Positions 22,758-31,301 are shown, numbered from the stretch's first letter. The stretch: DNA of 49,923 bases from Pseudokineococcus lusitanus (GCF_003751265.1 NZ_RJKN01000013.1:1-49923), one strand, 5' to 3'. Made by a program: numbers and translations. The notes: generated from the sequence alone by a model not told the origin.

Positions 22758-24842
22758 ATGCAGCACCTCTCGGCCACCCCCACCGGCCTCGTCTGGCGTG
22801 GTGGGGGGCAGACCCTCGTCGTCGAGGCCTGGGGGCAGGACTCGCTGCGCGTCCGCGCCGTCCCCCGTGGGGACGTCCTCGACACCGACTGGGCGCTGCT
22901 GCCGCCCGCGCCGACGTCGCCCGAGGTGCGGCTCGAGGACGACGGCGCCACCGGCGTCCTCGTCAACGGCGCGATCACCGCACGGCTGCGCGCCGGCGCC
23001 GCCTACGACGAGCAGCTCGGCCACGAGGTCGGGCGCTGCGACGTCACGTTCCTGGACGCCGACGGGCGGGTCCTGCTCCGCGAGCTCGACGCCGGCGGGT
23101 CCCTCAAGCTGCCGGCACGGTCGATGCGACCGCACCGCGGCGGCGGCGAGCACGCCCTCACGGCCGCCTTCGAGCCCGTCCCCGGCGAGCGGCTCTACGG
23201 CATGGGGCAGTACCAGCAGCACCTGCTGGACATCAAGGGCGCGACCTTCGAGCTCGCCCACCGCAACTCGCAGGCCAGCGTCCCGTTCGTGCTCTCCAGC
23301 GCCGGGTACGGCTTCCTGTGGCACAACCCCGCGATCGGGCGCGCGACCTTCGCCACCAACCGCACCGAGTGGACCGCCGAGTCGACCAAGCAGCTCGACT
23401 ACTGGATCACCGCCGGCGCGACACCCGCCGACATCACGCGCCGCTACGCCGGCGCCACCGGCCACACCCCGATGATGCCGGAGCGCGGTCTCGGCTTCTG
23501 GCAGTGCAAGCTCCGCTACTGGAACCAGGAGCAGCTCCTCGAGGTGGCGCGGGAGCACCGGCGACGCGGCCTGCCGCTCGACGTCGTCGTCGCGGACTTC
23601 TTCCACTGGCCGGAGATGGGTGACTTCCGCTTCGACGAGGAGTTCTGGCCGGACCCGGCGGCGATGGTCGCCGAGCTCGACGCGATGGGCGTCGAGCTCA
23701 TGGTGTCGGTGTGGCCGCAGGTCTCGCTGCGCTCGGAGAACGTCGACGAGCTGCGACGCCGGAACCTCCTGGTCACCTCGGACCGCGGCACGGACATCCA
23801 GATGGGCTTCGAGGGCGCCAGCGTCTTCCTCGACGTGACCAACCCCGAGGCGCGGACCTGGCTGTGGGAGAAGCTCGAGCAGGGCTACGGGCGGTACGGC
23901 ATCCGGACCTTCTGGCTCGACGAGGCCGAGCCGGAGTTCGGCGCGTACGACTTCGACGCCTACCGGTACCACCTCGGCCCGGTGCTGGAGGTGGGCAACA
24001 TCTACCCCCAGCACTTCGCCCGCGCCCTGCACGAGGGGCAGGTCGCGGCCGGCGACCCCGACGTCGTCAACCTCCTGCGCTGCGTCTGGGCCGGGAGCCA
24101 GCGCTACGGCGCCCTCGCCTGGTCCGGGGACATCTCCTCCACCTTCGAGGACCTCCGCCGTCAGATCACCGCGGGCCTGCACATGGGCGTCGCGGGCATC
24201 CCGTGGTTCACCACCGACATCGGCGGCTTCCACCACGGCGACTCCGAGGACCCCGCCTTCCACGAGCTGCTGATCCGCTGGTTCCAGTTCGGCACCTTCT
24301 GCCCCGTCATGCGGCTGCACGGCGACCGACTGCCCTACGAGGAGGTCGCCGCCGCCGACGGGTCCCGCCGCCTGCGCTCCGGCGGGCCGAACGAGCTGTG
24401 GAGCTTCGGCGAGGAGGTGTACGAGGTCCTCGCCGGCTACGTCCACCTGCGGGAGGCGCTGCGGCCGTACGTCCGCGACGTCATGCGGCAGGCGCACGAG
24501 GACGGGCAGCCCGTCATGCGGGCGCTCTTCCACGAGTTCCCCGACGACGACGCCTCCTGGACGGTCGACGACCAGTTCCTCCTCGGCCCGGACCTGCTCG
24601 TGGCGCCCGTGACCGTCGCGGGGGCGCGCAGCCGCTCGGTCCACCTGCCCGCCGGCGCCCGCTGGACCGACCTGCGGACCGGGGACGTGCACGAGGGCGG
24701 GCAGCGGGTCGAGCTCGACGCCCCCCTCGCGGAGATCCCCGTGCTCGCCCGCGACGGCGCCCTCGCGCACCTCGTCGGCCGTGCCGTCCGGGCCGCCGGG
24801 GCGTCCGGCGCCGACCCCGCCCCCGGGGTCCTGACGCCGTGA
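22758..24842 (+). CDS. GH31 family glycosidase (alpha-xylosidase/alpha-glucosidase-like)
   Basis: 694 residues from ATG 22758, with GGAAGGA upstream. A galactose mutarotase-like N-terminal domain runs to about residue 230 (YGMGQYQQHLLDIKG is characteristic). The barrel begins MPERGLGFWQCKLRYWNQEQLLEVAREHRRRGLPLD. The nucleophile is Asp388 in FWLDEAEPEF, and the acid/base is Asp458 in ALAWSGDISS. GIPWFTTDIGGFHHG and VMRLHGDR complete the active site. The WLDEAEPE form, instead of the alpha-glucosidase W-D-M-N-E type, recalls alpha-xylosidase and related subgroups, so the substrate is open. No signal peptide is present, so the site of action is probably the cytoplasm. It is coupled to the LacI-like sensor gene by GTGA. 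Confidence 0.92.
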   Translation: MQHLSATPTGLVWRGGGQTLVVEAWGQDSLRVRAVPRGDVLDTDWALLPPAPTSPEVRLEDDGATGVLVNGAITARLRAGAAYDEQLGHEVGRCDVTFLDADGRVLLRELDAGGSLKLPARSMRPHRGGGEHALTAAFEPVPGERLYGMGQYQQHLLDIKGATFELAHRNSQASVPFVLSSAGYGFLWHNPAIGRATFATNRTEWTAESTKQLDYWITAGATPADITRRYAGATGHTPMMPERGLGFWQCKLRYWNQEQLLEVAREHRRRGLPLDVVVADFFHWPEMGDFRFDEEFWPDPAAMVAELDAMGVELMVSVWPQVSLRSENVDELRRRNLLVTSDRGTDIQMGFEGASVFLDVTNPEARTWLWEKLEQGYGRYGIRTFWLDEAEPEFGAYDFDAYRYHLGPVLEVGNIYPQHFARALHEGQVAAGDPDVVNLLRCVWAGSQRYGALAWSGDISSTFEDLRRQITAGLHMGVAGIPWFTTDIGGFHHGDSEDPAFHELLIRWFQFGTFCPVMRLHGDRLPYEEVAAADGSRRLRSGGPNELWSFGEEVYEVLAGYVHLREALRPYVRDVMRQAHEDGQPVMRALFHEFPDDDASWTVDDQFLLGPDLLVAPVTVAGARSRSVHLPAGARWTDLRTGDVHEGGQRVELDAPLAEIPVLARDGALAHLVGRAVRAAGASGADPAPGVLTP

Positions 24843-25723
24843 CGACCGGGCGCCGGGTCCTGGCCCTGACGGGCCGTCCGACCGCTGCCCGCCGGGCCCC
24901 CGGCGAGCAGCGGTGCCTCGACGGCGCGACGTCCACGGCCCTCCGGCTGGGCTACGACGTGCTCGTCCTCGACGGGGCCGAGGGCGGCGGCGGGGGCGTC
25001 GGGGGCGCGGCCGGGGTGCTGCGCCGCCGGCTCGACGCGGGCGACGTCGACGGCGTCGTCCTCCTCGACGTCGTCGACGCCGACCCGCGCCTGCCGGTGC
25101 TCCGCGCCGCCTCCCAGCCCGGCGTCGTCGTCGGCGCCCCGGTGGGGGCGGAGGGGCTGGACGCCGTCGAGCTCGACCTCGAGGAGGCCGGCCGCCTCCT
25201 CGTCGCGCACCTCGCCGACCTCGGGCACCGCGACGTCGTCCTCGTCGGCCGGGGGGACCCCTCGCCCTTCCGCCGGCCCCCTCGCGCCCGGCGCCTGCAG
25301 GACGCGGCGCGCGAGGAGGCGCGGCGCCGCGGCGTGCGCCTCGGCGTCCACCCGCTCGTCGGGGACGCCGCGGACCCGGAGGGGGAGCTGGCCCGGGCGC
25401 TGGGCGCCCGTCCGGGGGCGACGGCGGTCGTCCTCGACGACGAGGAGGCGGCCGTGGCGGTGGCCGGGGTGCTGGCACGGCGCGGGACGTCGGTGCCGGA
25501 GGACCTGTCCGTGCTCGTCCGGTGCGCCCTGGAGGTCGTCGAGGGGTTGCCGACGCCGTGGACGGCCGTGGGCACCTCGGCCGGGCGGCTCGGGGAGCTC
25601 GCGGTGCGGCAGCTCGTGCGACGCCTGGAGGCGACGGGTCGCCCGGAGCCGCGGGCGACGAGGCTGCTGACGCCCGCGCTGGTCGACCGGGGGACCACGG
25701 CGCCGCCGCGCGGTCGCGGCTGA
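24839..25723 (+). CDS. LacI-type effector-domain protein lacking the helix-turn-helix
   Basis: 294 residues from GTG 24839, overlapping the GH31 stop. The whole protein aligns with the ligand-binding half of LacI regulators: VDGVVLLDVVDADPRLPVL, DAVELDLEEAGRLLVAHLADLGHRDVVLVG, ATAVVLDDEEAAVAVAGVL and RLLTPALVDRGTT. The first two segments closely match VDGLLLLDVLEDDPRLEPL and DAVDLDFAAAAELLVEHLADRGHERATLV of the regulator at 17335-18360. There is no HTH: residues 1-15 lead straight into the effector fold, and the sequence upstream is GH31 coding. It cannot bind DNA by itself. It might act as a sugar-binding modulator or hetero-partner of the regulator, or be a remnant; the intact frame argues against a remnant. 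Confidence 0.8.
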   Translation: MTTGRRVLALTGRPTAARRAPGEQRCLDGATSTALRLGYDVLVLDGAEGGGGGVGGAAGVLRRRLDAGDVDGVVLLDVVDADPRLPVLRAASQPGVVVGAPVGAEGLDAVELDLEEAGRLLVAHLADLGHRDVVLVGRGDPSPFRRPPRARRLQDAAREEARRRGVRLGVHPLVGDAADPEGELARALGARPGATAVVLDDEEAAVAVAGVLARRGTSVPEDLSVLVRCALEVVEGLPTPWTAVGTSAGRLGELAVRQLVRRLEATGRPEPRATRLLTPALVDRGTTAPPRGRG

Positions 25724-25759
25724 CGGAACACCGGGGGGCGCCGGGGTGCTCGCGGGAGG

Positions 25760-26914
25760 GTGAGCACCTCCTCCGCCGACCACCGTCCCGCCGACCCGTC
25801 GTCGACGGCCGACCTCCCCGACCGCGCCCCCACGCCGGTCCGCACCCCTCCGGAGGGCGCGCACGCGCTCGTCGTCGGCGCCACCGGCATCACCGGCTCG
25901 GCGCTCGTGCGGCAGCTCGTCGAGGCGGGCTGGCGCACCACCGGCCTCTCGCGGCGCCCGCCGGCCGACGACCGCGCGGCACACGTGGCCGCCGACCTCA
26001 CCTCGCGCGCCTCGCTCGAGGAGGCGCTGGCCGACCTGCGCCCGACGCACGTCTTCGTCGGCGCCTGGGCGCGGCAGGACACCGAGGCGGAGAACATCCG
26101 CGTCAACGGCGGGATGGTCCGCGACCTGCTCGCCGTCCTCGGCCCGCAGGGCTCGCTGCGGCACGTCGCCCTCGTCACCGGCCTCAAGCACTACCTCGGG
26201 CCGTTCGAGGCGTACGGGCAGGGCGACCTGCCGGACACGCCCTTCCTCGAGGACGCCGAGCGGCTGCCCGTCGACAACTTCTACTACGCGCAGGAGGACG
26301 AGCTCTTCGCCGCCGCTGCGGCGCACGGCTTCACGTGGAGCGTCCACCGCTCGCACACCGTCCTCGGCCACGCCGTCGGCAACGCCATGAACATGGCCGC
26401 GACGCTCGGCGCCTACGCCGGCATCCAGCGGCGTCTCGGCCGCCCGTTCGTCTTCCCGGGGTCGCGGGCGCAGTGGGACGGCGTCGTCGACCTCACCGAC
26501 GCCGACCTCCTCGCCGACCACCAGGTCTGGGCGGCGACGACGCCCGCCGCCGCGGACACGGCGTTCAACGTCGTCGACGGCGACGTCGTCCGCTGGCGCC
26601 GCCTGTGGCCGCGCCTCGCCGAGCACCTCGGCGTCGAGCCGCAGGGCCCGGGCGACGAGCCGCAGCCGCTCGAGGAGCAGATGGCCGGCGCCGAGGGCGT
26701 CTGGGCCGACCTCGTGGCGGAGGAGGGCCTCAGCGAGCCGGAGCTCGCGCGGGTCGCCTCGTGGTGGCACACCGACGCCGACCTCGGCCGCCCGATGGAG
26801 GTGCTCGCGGACATGACCCGCAGCCGCCTCCTCGGGTACACGGGCTACGTGAGCACGGAGCGGGCGCTGCTGCGCCAGGTCGACGCCTACCGCGCGGAGC
26901 GCCTCGTCCCCTGA
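25760..26914 (+). CDS. PRISE-type SDR reductase (progesterone 5-beta-reductase/iridoid synthase-like)
   Basis: 384 residues from GTG 25760, with GGGAGG directly upstream. After a 35-residue Ser/Pro-rich leader the Rossmann fold begins HALVVGATGITGSALVRQLVEAGW (NADPH site GATGITG). TGLKHYLGPFEAYG is the PRISE signature carrying the catalytic Lys, and VDNFYYAQEDELF carries the catalytic Tyr in the NFYY motif. SVHRSHTVLGHAVGNAMNMAATLGAYA is also family-typical. PRISE enzymes reduce activated C=C bonds of enones with NADPH. The physiological substrate is unknown here. It stands alone between the glycosidase locus and the photolyase-like genes. Confidence 0.88.
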   Translation: MSTSSADHRPADPSSTADLPDRAPTPVRTPPEGAHALVVGATGITGSALVRQLVEAGWRTTGLSRRPPADDRAAHVAADLTSRASLEEALADLRPTHVFVGAWARQDTEAENIRVNGGMVRDLLAVLGPQGSLRHVALVTGLKHYLGPFEAYGQGDLPDTPFLEDAERLPVDNFYYAQEDELFAAAAAHGFTWSVHRSHTVLGHAVGNAMNMAATLGAYAGIQRRLGRPFVFPGSRAQWDGVVDLTDADLLADHQVWAATTPAAADTAFNVVDGDVVRWRRLWPRLAEHLGVEPQGPGDEPQPLEEQMAGAEGVWADLVAEEGLSEPELARVASWWHTDADLGRPMEVLADMTRSRLLGYTGYVSTERALLRQVDAYRAERLVP

Positions 26915-26945
26915 CGCCCGCCCGGGGCGCCCGGCACCCCGGGTC

Positions 26946-27048
26946 CTCGACGTCGCTGCCGAAGGTGAGCCACCGGCCCCTCTCCCCGACTTCGGCAGCG
27001 AAGTGGGCAGGAGGGGGCCCGTCTCCTCGACTTCGGCAGCGAAGTCGG
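26946..27048. repeat. three copies of a CTTCGGCAGCGA hairpin-forming repeat
   Basis: The motif appears inverted at 26946-26965 and directly at 26989-27004 and 27028-27047, the two direct copies having a 40-bp period. The last copy forms CGACTTCG-GCAG-CGAAGTCG, a perfect 8-bp stem with a 4-base loop. The direct copies are flanked by similar GGCCC and GGAGGGG tracts. They occupy most of the 188-bp gap after the PRISE gene, so they could end its transcript or be copies of a dispersed genomic repeat. Confidence 0.75.
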
Positions 27049-27102
27049 GAGGAGGGGCGGGCCGGACGGGCGCGACGTCGCCCCGCGGGTGACCATCGGC
27101 CC

Positions 27103-28338
27103 GTGCCCCTGCTGCCCGCCCCGCCGACCGACCGGGACGGCGTCGTCGCCTACGTCGCCGAGCACCTGTCCCACCTCACCTGCGACGAGCCGGCGGCCTA
27201 CGGGACGTCGGACATCCGCGGCGGGCAGGCGGCGGCCGACGCGGCGCTCGCCGCGCTCGACCTCACGGGGTACGCGCGACGTCGCAGCGTCGTCGCCCCT
27301 GAGTCCGGCCGCGGCGCCAGCCGGCTGAGCCCGTACATCCGGCACGGCCTGCTGACGCTCCCCGAGGTGTGGGACGCCGCGGGGGACGCGCCGCCCAAGG
27401 ACAAGCAGCGGTTCCGCGACGAGCTGCAGTGGCAGGAGTACGCCCGCCACCTCTACGCGCGCGTGGGCCGCGACCTGCGGGAGCCGTTGCGCGCCGGGGA
27501 CCCCCGTCCCGAGCCGGGCGCCCCGCTGCCCGACGCGACGACGGACGACCCGTGGCCGGGGCGCATGGCGTGCATGGCCGCGACGACGCGCGAGCTCCAC
27601 GAGCGCGGCTGGCTCGTCAACCAGACCCGCATGTGGATGGCGTCGCAGTGGGCGGTGCGCGCGGGCGCGGACTGGCGCGAGGGCCGCGACGAGATGTACC
27701 GCCACCTCCTCGACGGCTCGCCCGCCGCCAACGGGCTCGGGTGGCAGTGGACCGCGGGGACGGCGACGGGCAAGGTCTACAGCTTCTCGCGGTGGCAGGT
27801 CGAGAAGCGCGCGCCGGCGCTGTGCCGCTCGTGCGCGCTGCGGGACGCCTGCCCTGTCCAGGACTGGCCGGCGGCGACGTCGGGCCCGCGCCTCGAGGGG
27901 CCGCCCGGCCTCGGCGGCGGCCCGACCGACGCCGGCCCGCGCAGCCCGGAGGTGACCGGCGAGCCCGAGGCGGTGTGGCTGACGGCGGAGTCGCTCGGCA
28001 CGTCGGACCCGGCGCTCGCGGCGCACCCGGACCTGCCTGCCGTCTTCGTCCTCGACGAGCCCCTGCTCGCGCGGCTGCGGCTGTCCGGCAAGCGACTCGT
28101 CTTCCTCGTCGAGACCCTCGCGGAGCTCGGCGTCGACGTGCACCTCGGCGATCCCGTCGCCGAGCTGGCGGGCCGGCGCCTGGCGACGACGTGGACGTTC
28201 CCCCCGGGCTGGCGCCGCCGCGCCGACCGCCTCGACGTCGTCGCCCTCCACCCGTGGCCGTGGCTGCGCCGGCCGGGCTCGGGCTCGGTGCGCTCCTTCT
28301 CCGCGTGGGTCCGCAGCGCGCCCGGGCGCGGGCGGTGA
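27103..28338 (+). CDS. photolyase/cryptochrome-like FAD protein with permuted domain order
   Basis: 411 residues from GTG 27103 (start uncertain, weak ribosome site). Residues about 15-240 match the helical FAD-binding domain of photolyases: [54 protein letters not shown] and [20 protein letters not shown]. The usual N-terminal alpha/beta antenna domain is missing in front of it. Instead the C-terminal 125 residues ([39 protein letters not shown], split here only for description) look like that Rossmann-type domain, so the order appears reversed. Between them lies [11 protein letters not shown] (Cys 241, 244, 250), a possible metal or Fe-S site. DNA repair or light sensing is possible. The DUF2256 protein encoded 25 bp downstream is a known neighbour of such proteins. 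Confidence 0.75.
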   Translation: MPLLPAPPTDRDGVVAYVAEHLSHLTCDEPAAYGTSDIRGGQAAADAALAALDLTGYARRRSVVAPESGRGASRLSPYIRHGLLTLPEVWDAAGDAPPKDKQRFRDELQWQEYARHLYARVGRDLREPLRAGDPRPEPGAPLPDATTDDPWPGRMACMAATTRELHERGWLVNQTRMWMASQWAVRAGADWREGRDEMYRHLLDGSPAANGLGWQWTAGTATGKVYSFSRWQVEKRAPALCRSCALRDACPVQDWPAATSGPRLEGPPGLGGGPTDAGPRSPEVTGEPEAVWLTAESLGTSDPALAAHPDLPAVFVLDEPLLARLRLSGKRLVFLVETLAELGVDVHLGDPVAELAGRRLATTWTFPPGWRRRADRLDVVALHPWPWLRRPGSGSVRSFSAWVRSAPGRGR

Positions 28339-28363
28339 CGGCGGTGCCTGCGGGGGTGCCCGG

Positions 28364-28780
28364 GTGAGCCGCGGCGGCGGCCGCACCGGCCGGGGCTCCG
28401 CGCGGGACGCCCTGCCGACGAAGCCGTGCGTCGTCTGCGGGCGGACCATCACGTGGCGCAAGGCGTGGGAGCGGGACTGGGACGACGTCCGCTACTGCTC
28501 GCAGGCCTGCCGCCGGTCGGGCCTCTCGTCGACCGACCGCGAGCTCGAGGCGGCGGTCCTGCGGCTGCTCGACGCGCGGGCCGGCGGCGCGACGATCTGC
28601 CCGTCGGAGGCGGCACGCGCCGTCGGCGGCGACGACTGGCGACCGCTCATGGAGCCCGCCCGGGCCGCGGCGCGGCGGCTCGTCGCGGCCGGCGAGGCGG
28701 AGATCACCCAGGGCGGGAGCGTCGTGGACCCCTCGACGGCGAGGGGCCCGATCAGGGTCCGGCGGGTGCGCCGGGGCTGA
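28364..28780 (+). CDS. DUF2256-DUF3253 fusion protein
   Basis: 138 residues from GTG 28364. The N-terminal DUF2256 zinc-ribbon reads [19 protein letters not shown], then [10 protein letters not shown], with four cysteines in a C-x2-C...C-x3-C pattern. The C-terminal DUF3253 domain (about 60-135) is a winged-helix-like segment: [40 protein letters not shown] and [12 protein letters not shown]2256 is often found beside cryptochrome/photolyase genes, and here it follows the photolyase-like gene by 25 bp. A joint role with that protein, perhaps in nucleic-acid contact, is inferred and not shown. Confidence 0.88.
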   Translation: MSRGGGRTGRGSARDALPTKPCVVCGRTITWRKAWERDWDDVRYCSQACRRSGLSSTDRELEAAVLRLLDARAGGATICPSEAARAVGGDDWRPLMEPARAAARRLVAAGEAEITQGGSVVDPSTARGPIRVRRVRRG

Positions 28781-28840
28781 GCCGCGGAGGGTCTGCCCGG
28801 CAGGGGCTCTCGCCGGCATGCGGGCACCCCGCCCCCGGTC

Positions 28841-28846
28841 TAGCGT
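28841..28846 (+). promoter_or_regulatory. possible -10 box of the Asp23 operon
   Basis: TAGCGT, 80 bases before the first ATG of the operon. The same hexamer is seen in the candidate promoters at 17219-17224 and 39404-39409 (minus strand). No convincing -35 box accompanies it, so a non-housekeeping sigma factor is possible. Confidence 0.3.
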
Positions 28847-28926
28847 CGGCGTGCCGTCCTCGAGACCGGCGGGACGGCCGCACCACGCACCCGACCCGCG
28901 GGAGACCGCGCGAGAGGACCACCCCC

Positions 28927-29409
28927 ATGAGCCAGCAGACCCCCGCCGCGACCCCGGGGACCTCCGGCCGCCCCACCACCGGGTCCTCCGGCAGCGCCCT
29001 CGTCACGCCCCGCGGGACGACCACCGTGGCCGACCGCGTCGTGACGACGATCGCCGGCCTCGCCCTGCGCGAGGTGCCCGGCGTCCACGCCGTCGGCGGC
29101 GGCGCCGCCCGCGCCACGGGCGCCCTGCGCGACCGCATCACCGGCGGCGGCGGTGACGAGGGCCGCGGCGTGACCGTGGAGGTGACCGACGGCTCCGCCG
29201 CCCTGGGCGTCCGCCTCGTCGCGCGGTACGGCGTCCCGCTCGCCGACCTCACCGCCACCGTCCGTCGGGACGTCTCCACCGCCGTCGCCCGCCTCACCGG
29301 GCTGACGGTCAGCCGGGTCGACGTCACCGTCGACGACGTCCACCTCGACGGCCTCGACGACGACGCCGACGACGGCTCCGCCGCCGCGGTGCACGCGACC
29401 GGGCGATGA
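28927..29409 (+). CDS. Asp23/Gls24 family envelope stress response protein
   Basis: 160 residues from ATG 28927, with GAGAGGA upstream. A Ser/Thr/Pro-rich leader (MSQQTPAATPGTSGRP) is followed by the complete Asp23 fold: GTTTVADRVVTTIAGLALREVPGVHAVGGG, then GRGVTVEVTDGSAALGVRLVARYGVPLADLTATVRRDV and TGLTVSRVDVTVDDVHLDG, described in pieces. It shares its opening with the gene at 1-164. It is the first gene of a six-gene operon ending at 31882 and overlaps the second gene (ATGA). Asp23 proteins form a peripheral membrane layer held by AmaP. Confidence 0.92.
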   Translation: MSQQTPAATPGTSGRPTTGSSGSALVTPRGTTTVADRVVTTIAGLALREVPGVHAVGGGAARATGALRDRITGGGGDEGRGVTVEVTDGSAALGVRLVARYGVPLADLTATVRRDVSTAVARLTGLTVSRVDVTVDDVHLDGLDDDADDGSAAAVHATGR

Positions 29410-30017
29410 TCACGAGCCCCACCGGATGGGTGCCCGTGGACCCGCCCGGTCCGGGGGCCGCCGCCGCCGTGACCGGGCCGTCCACGGACCCCGAGGACGG
29501 GACCGGCACGCCGACCGGCTGGGTGCCGGCGGCACCGACCCCCACGGCCGCGCCGGCAGCTGCTCCGGCGGCCCCGGTGCCGGCGGACCCGGCGGACCCG
29601 GTGGACCCGGTGGACCCGGCGCCCACGGCCGCCGCCCCGACGGCCGACGTCGCGCCCGACGACGCTCCCGCGGCCCCCGACGACCGTCAGCCCGCCGAGG
29701 TCGTCCGTGACGCGGTGCTCACCGCGCCCGGCGTCGTCGCCCTGTCCGGCGGGGCGCTCGGCGAGGTCGCCACCTTCCTGCCCGGCCGTCGGGTGCCGGG
29801 CGTCCGGCTGGGGCCGGGCCCCGGCGACCCGCTCGAGGTCCACGTCGTCGCGGCGTACGGCACCCCGGTCGCCGCGACGGCGGCCGCCGTCCGTGCGGCC
29901 CTCGCGGGCCTGCCCGCGTCCGCGGGCGTGGCGGGCCGGCCGGTGCACGTCGTCGTCGACGACGTCGCCCTCCCCGGCGCGCCGGGCACGGACGCCGGCG
30001 CCGCCGGTCCACGCTGA
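29406..30017 (+). CDS. Asp23-like protein with long Pro/Ala-rich N-terminal region
   Basis: 203 residues from ATG 29406, coupled to the preceding Asp23 gene. The first 95 residues are low complexity: two PTGWVP motifs (residues 5 and 37) and repeated DPADPVDPVDP units from a 9-bp DNA repeat near 29582-29620. Residues about 98-192 keep an Asp23-like pattern: AEVVRDAVLTAPGVVALSGG, LEVHVVAAYGTPVAATAAAV and GRPVHVVVDDVALPG. This is probably a divergent family member specialised as an adaptor in the same membrane complex. The PTGWVP motif is not one I recognise. Confidence 0.8.
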   Translation: MITSPTGWVPVDPPGPGAAAAVTGPSTDPEDGTGTPTGWVPAAPTPTAAPAAAPAAPVPADPADPVDPVDPAPTAAAPTADVAPDDAPAAPDDRQPAEVVRDAVLTAPGVVALSGGALGEVATFLPGRRVPGVRLGPGPGDPLEVHVVAAYGTPVAATAAAVRAALAGLPASAGVAGRPVHVVVDDVALPGAPGTDAGAAGPR

Positions 30018-30092
30018 CCCCCACCACCGTCCCCCGAGCACACCCCTGAGCCCACCCCCGAGCCGCACGGCTCCCGCCCCCCGGAGGCACCC

Positions 30093-30272
30093 ATGCCCCG
30101 CTCGCTCGTCGGTCTCCTCGTCGGCCTGCTCCTCGCCCTCGCGGCGGCGGTCGGCGGCTTCGGCGCGTTCCTGCTCGCCGTCGTCCTCGGCGCCGTCGGC
30201 TGGGGGATCGGGGCGCAGCTCGAGGGCCGCCTCGACCTCTCCGGGCTCGCGCGCGGGCGCGGCCGTGGCTGA
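30093..30272 (+). CDS. DUF2273 small membrane protein
   Basis: 59 residues from ATG 30093, with CCGGAGG upstream. It is nearly all hydrophobic: SLVGLLVGLLLALAAAVGGF and GAFLLAVVLGAVGWGIGAQL give two membrane helices, followed by EGRLDLSGLARGRGRG. This size and the G-A-IG..LEGRLD ending are typical of the DUF2273 proteins encoded in Asp23 operons. Its stop overlaps the GTG of the next Asp23 gene by 8 bases. It probably helps anchor or organise the Asp23 layer at the membrane. Confidence 0.85.
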   Translation: MPRSLVGLLVGLLLALAAAVGGFGAFLLAVVLGAVGWGIGAQLEGRLDLSGLARGRGRG

Positions 30273-30708
30273 CGCCGTCGGCACGGCACCTCCCGGTGCC
30301 CGCGCCGGCACGTCAGGCCCCACGACCGGTGCCACCACCGGTCCGGGCACGGACCCGGGCCGGCGCGGTCGCCTCCACGTCGCCGACCGGGCGCTCCAGC
30401 GCATCGCCGTCCGCGCCGCCGAGGGCGTCGACGGCGTGCTGCCGGCCGCCGTCGGCCGGGTCGCCGGCCTCCTCGGCTCCGGCCTGCCCGCCGTCGAGCT
30501 CGAGCGCGCCGGCCGCCACGTCCGCGTCCAGGTCGACGTCGCGATCCGATGGCCCGCCCCCGCCCCGCGGGTGACGGCGCAGGTCCGCGACGCCGTCTCG
30601 GCGCAGGTGGCCCGCACGGCCGGCCTCGTCGTCGACGCCGTCTCGGTGACCGTCCGCGACGTCGTCCGTGCCCCCGAGGGGCCCGTCCCGGTGCGGGTCG
30701 TCCGGTGA
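30265..30708 (+). CDS. Asp23/Gls24 family protein
   Basis: 147 residues from GTG 30265. A Gly/Thr/Pro-rich leader of 35 residues precedes an Asp23-type domain: LHVADRALQRIAVRAAEGVDGVLP, LERAGRHVRVQVDVAIRWPAP and GLVVDAVSVTVRDVV. It overlaps both neighbours (8 bases with DUF2273, GTGA with the DUF6286 gene), so it belongs to one tightly coupled operon. It is the third Asp23-type protein of this operon. Confidence 0.85.
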   Translation: MADAVGTAPPGARAGTSGPTTGATTGPGTDPGRRGRLHVADRALQRIAVRAAEGVDGVLPAAVGRVAGLLGSGLPAVELERAGRHVRVQVDVAIRWPAPAPRVTAQVRDAVSAQVARTAGLVVDAVSVTVRDVVRAPEGPVPVRVVR

Positions 30709-31301
30709 GCGCCGCCACGTCCCGCCGGACCGGGCAGGCCGGGTCCACGGGCACGCCCGGCGACGGCCGCACGCCGCTGCGCCCGGCGAAGCAGCGCACC
30801 GGCTCCGGCGCCGTCCCCGTCCTCGGGGTGCTGCTGGCGCTGTGCGTCCTGGCGCTCGCCGCCGTCCTCGTCCGGGACGGGCTCGTCCTCCTCGGCGCCT
30901 TCGGCGGGACGCCGTGGACGGAGACCGCGGTCGGTGCCGTCAGCGGCACCGCCCCGGCCACCTGGCTCGCCCCGGCGGGCGTCGCGGTCGCCCTGCTCGG
31001 GCTCTACCTCGTCGTCGCGTCGCTCGGGCGCCGCACGCGCAAGGAGGTCCGGCTGCGCCGCGCCCCCGCCGTCACCATCACCCCGCGCGACGTCGCCCGG
31101 CTCGCCTCGGCGGTCGCCCGCGACGTCGACGGCGTCGCCACCGCGCGCAGCACGGCCAGCCGCCGTGCGGTCGACGTCACGCTCTCCACGACGGGGGAGC
31201 CGACCGTCGGCGACGCGGTGAAGGACGCTGTCACGCGTCGCCTGTCCGTGCTGGACCCGTCGCCCCGGGTCCGGGTCCGCGTCCTCGGGGGCGACCGGTG
31301 A
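30705..31301 (+). CDS. DUF6286-like membrane protein of the Asp23 operon
   Basis: 198 residues from GTG 30705. A basic Ser/Thr/Gly-rich N-terminus is followed by a helix (VLGVLLALCVLALAAVLVRDG), a periplasmic-side loop with GTPWTETAVGAVSG, a second helix (LAPAGVAVALLGLYLVVASL) and a soluble C-terminal domain (about 110-198). That domain ends AVDVTLSTTGEPTVGDAVKDAVTRRL and PRVRVRVLGGDR, which echoes the Asp23 strand-helix-strand pattern. DUF6286 proteins are regular members of actinobacterial Asp23 operons. They probably link the cytoplasmic Asp23 layer to the membrane. Confidence 0.82.
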   Translation: MSAATSRRTGQAGSTGTPGDGRTPLRPAKQRTGSGAVPVLGVLLALCVLALAAVLVRDGLVLLGAFGGTPWTETAVGAVSGTAPATWLAPAGVAVALLGLYLVVASLGRRTRKEVRLRRAPAVTITPRDVARLASAVARDVDGVATARSTASRRAVDVTLSTTGEPTVGDAVKDAVTRRLSVLDPSPRVRVRVLGGDR

